From Epiperipatus broadwayi (Eukaryota; Onychophora; Udeonychophora; Euonychophora; Peripatidae): DNA of 64,000 nucleotides. The position numbers were made by a program, and so were the translations under genes. Positions 63,971-64,000 of this stretch are shown here, in pieces. Each line of letters begins with the position of its first letter. The stretch's first letter is position 1. The stretch lies in NCBI GenBank assembly GCA_028023455.1, contig JAQFVV010013362.1, positions 79,677-143,676 on the forward strand, read 5' to 3'. A model generated the notes under the pieces. That model searched no databases. It was given only the letters and a program-made list of their open reading frames with translations, and was not told the origin of the DNA.

Positions 63971-64000
<30 letters not shown>
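63971..64000. repeat. (TA)n(TG)n microsatellite at the window end
   Basis: TA then TG repeats outside the 3' LTR, mirroring the (TA)n before the 5' LTR. Confidence 0.9.

Overview
The window is strongly AT-rich eukaryotic DNA, almost certainly from an invertebrate animal. The evidence is spliced exons with GT/AG borders and metazoan-type mobile elements: RTE-like LINEs, Penelope-like elements with GIY-YIG endonucleases, ZBED/SCAND3-like hAT transposons, tRNA-derived SINEs and Ty3/gypsy-type LTR elements. Long dinucleotide, trinucleotide and tetranucleotide microsatellites are also present. I cannot name the species or phylum. There are no bacterial operons, CRISPR arrays, rRNA genes or convincing functional tRNA genes.

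The host gene is the main discovery. Four short plus-strand exons (8118-8278, 21167-21218, 32518-32687, 51372-51535) have compatible splice phases. Joined in order they read as the middle of a prolyl 4-hydroxylase alpha subunit (P4HA)-like protein: the end of the tetratricopeptide substrate-binding region, the linker, and the start of the 2-oxoglutarate oxygenase domain. The first and last exons of the gene lie outside the window, so nearly all of the 64 kb is intron (about 12.9, 11.3 and 18.7 kb between these exons) or flanking intron. Most of the long ORFs belong to mobile elements or microsatellites, not to the host gene.

Layout. 1-7923: right part of a long-LTR, gag-only retroelement (element 1), with an intact 508-codon gag-like ORF, a remnant of the integrase C-terminus and a 4.45-kb 3' LTR. 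7924-21166: P4HA exon 1 of the window, then an intron with foldback elements, SINEs, a 3.1-kb hAT transposon nested in a foldback element, an RTE tail, two Penelope fragments in opposite orientations and a (GATA)n block ending 40 bases before exon 2. 21167-32517: exon 2, a 545-base giant inverted repeat, an RTE fragment, a hAT MITE with an 8-base target duplication, a SINE, Penelope fragments and a TA-flanked MITE. 32518-51371: exon 3, then foldback elements, a hAT MITE, a zinc-binding LINE tail, the longest RTE-like LINE (minus strand, broken into several frames), palindromes and a (AAT)n tract of about 395 bases. 51372-64000: exon 4, then a second gag-only long-LTR retroelement (element 2; LTRs about 4.3 kb at 52023-56339 and 59630-63970) with a frameshifted gag containing an 18-residue tandem repeat.

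The two LTR elements share one architecture: LTRs over 4 kb, a coiled-coil gag-like ORF, almost complete loss of pol, and survival of only the last part of integrase before the polypurine tract. This matches the non-autonomous class called LARD or TR-GAG. Both adjoin (TA)n runs. They are the best candidates here for an undescribed element family.
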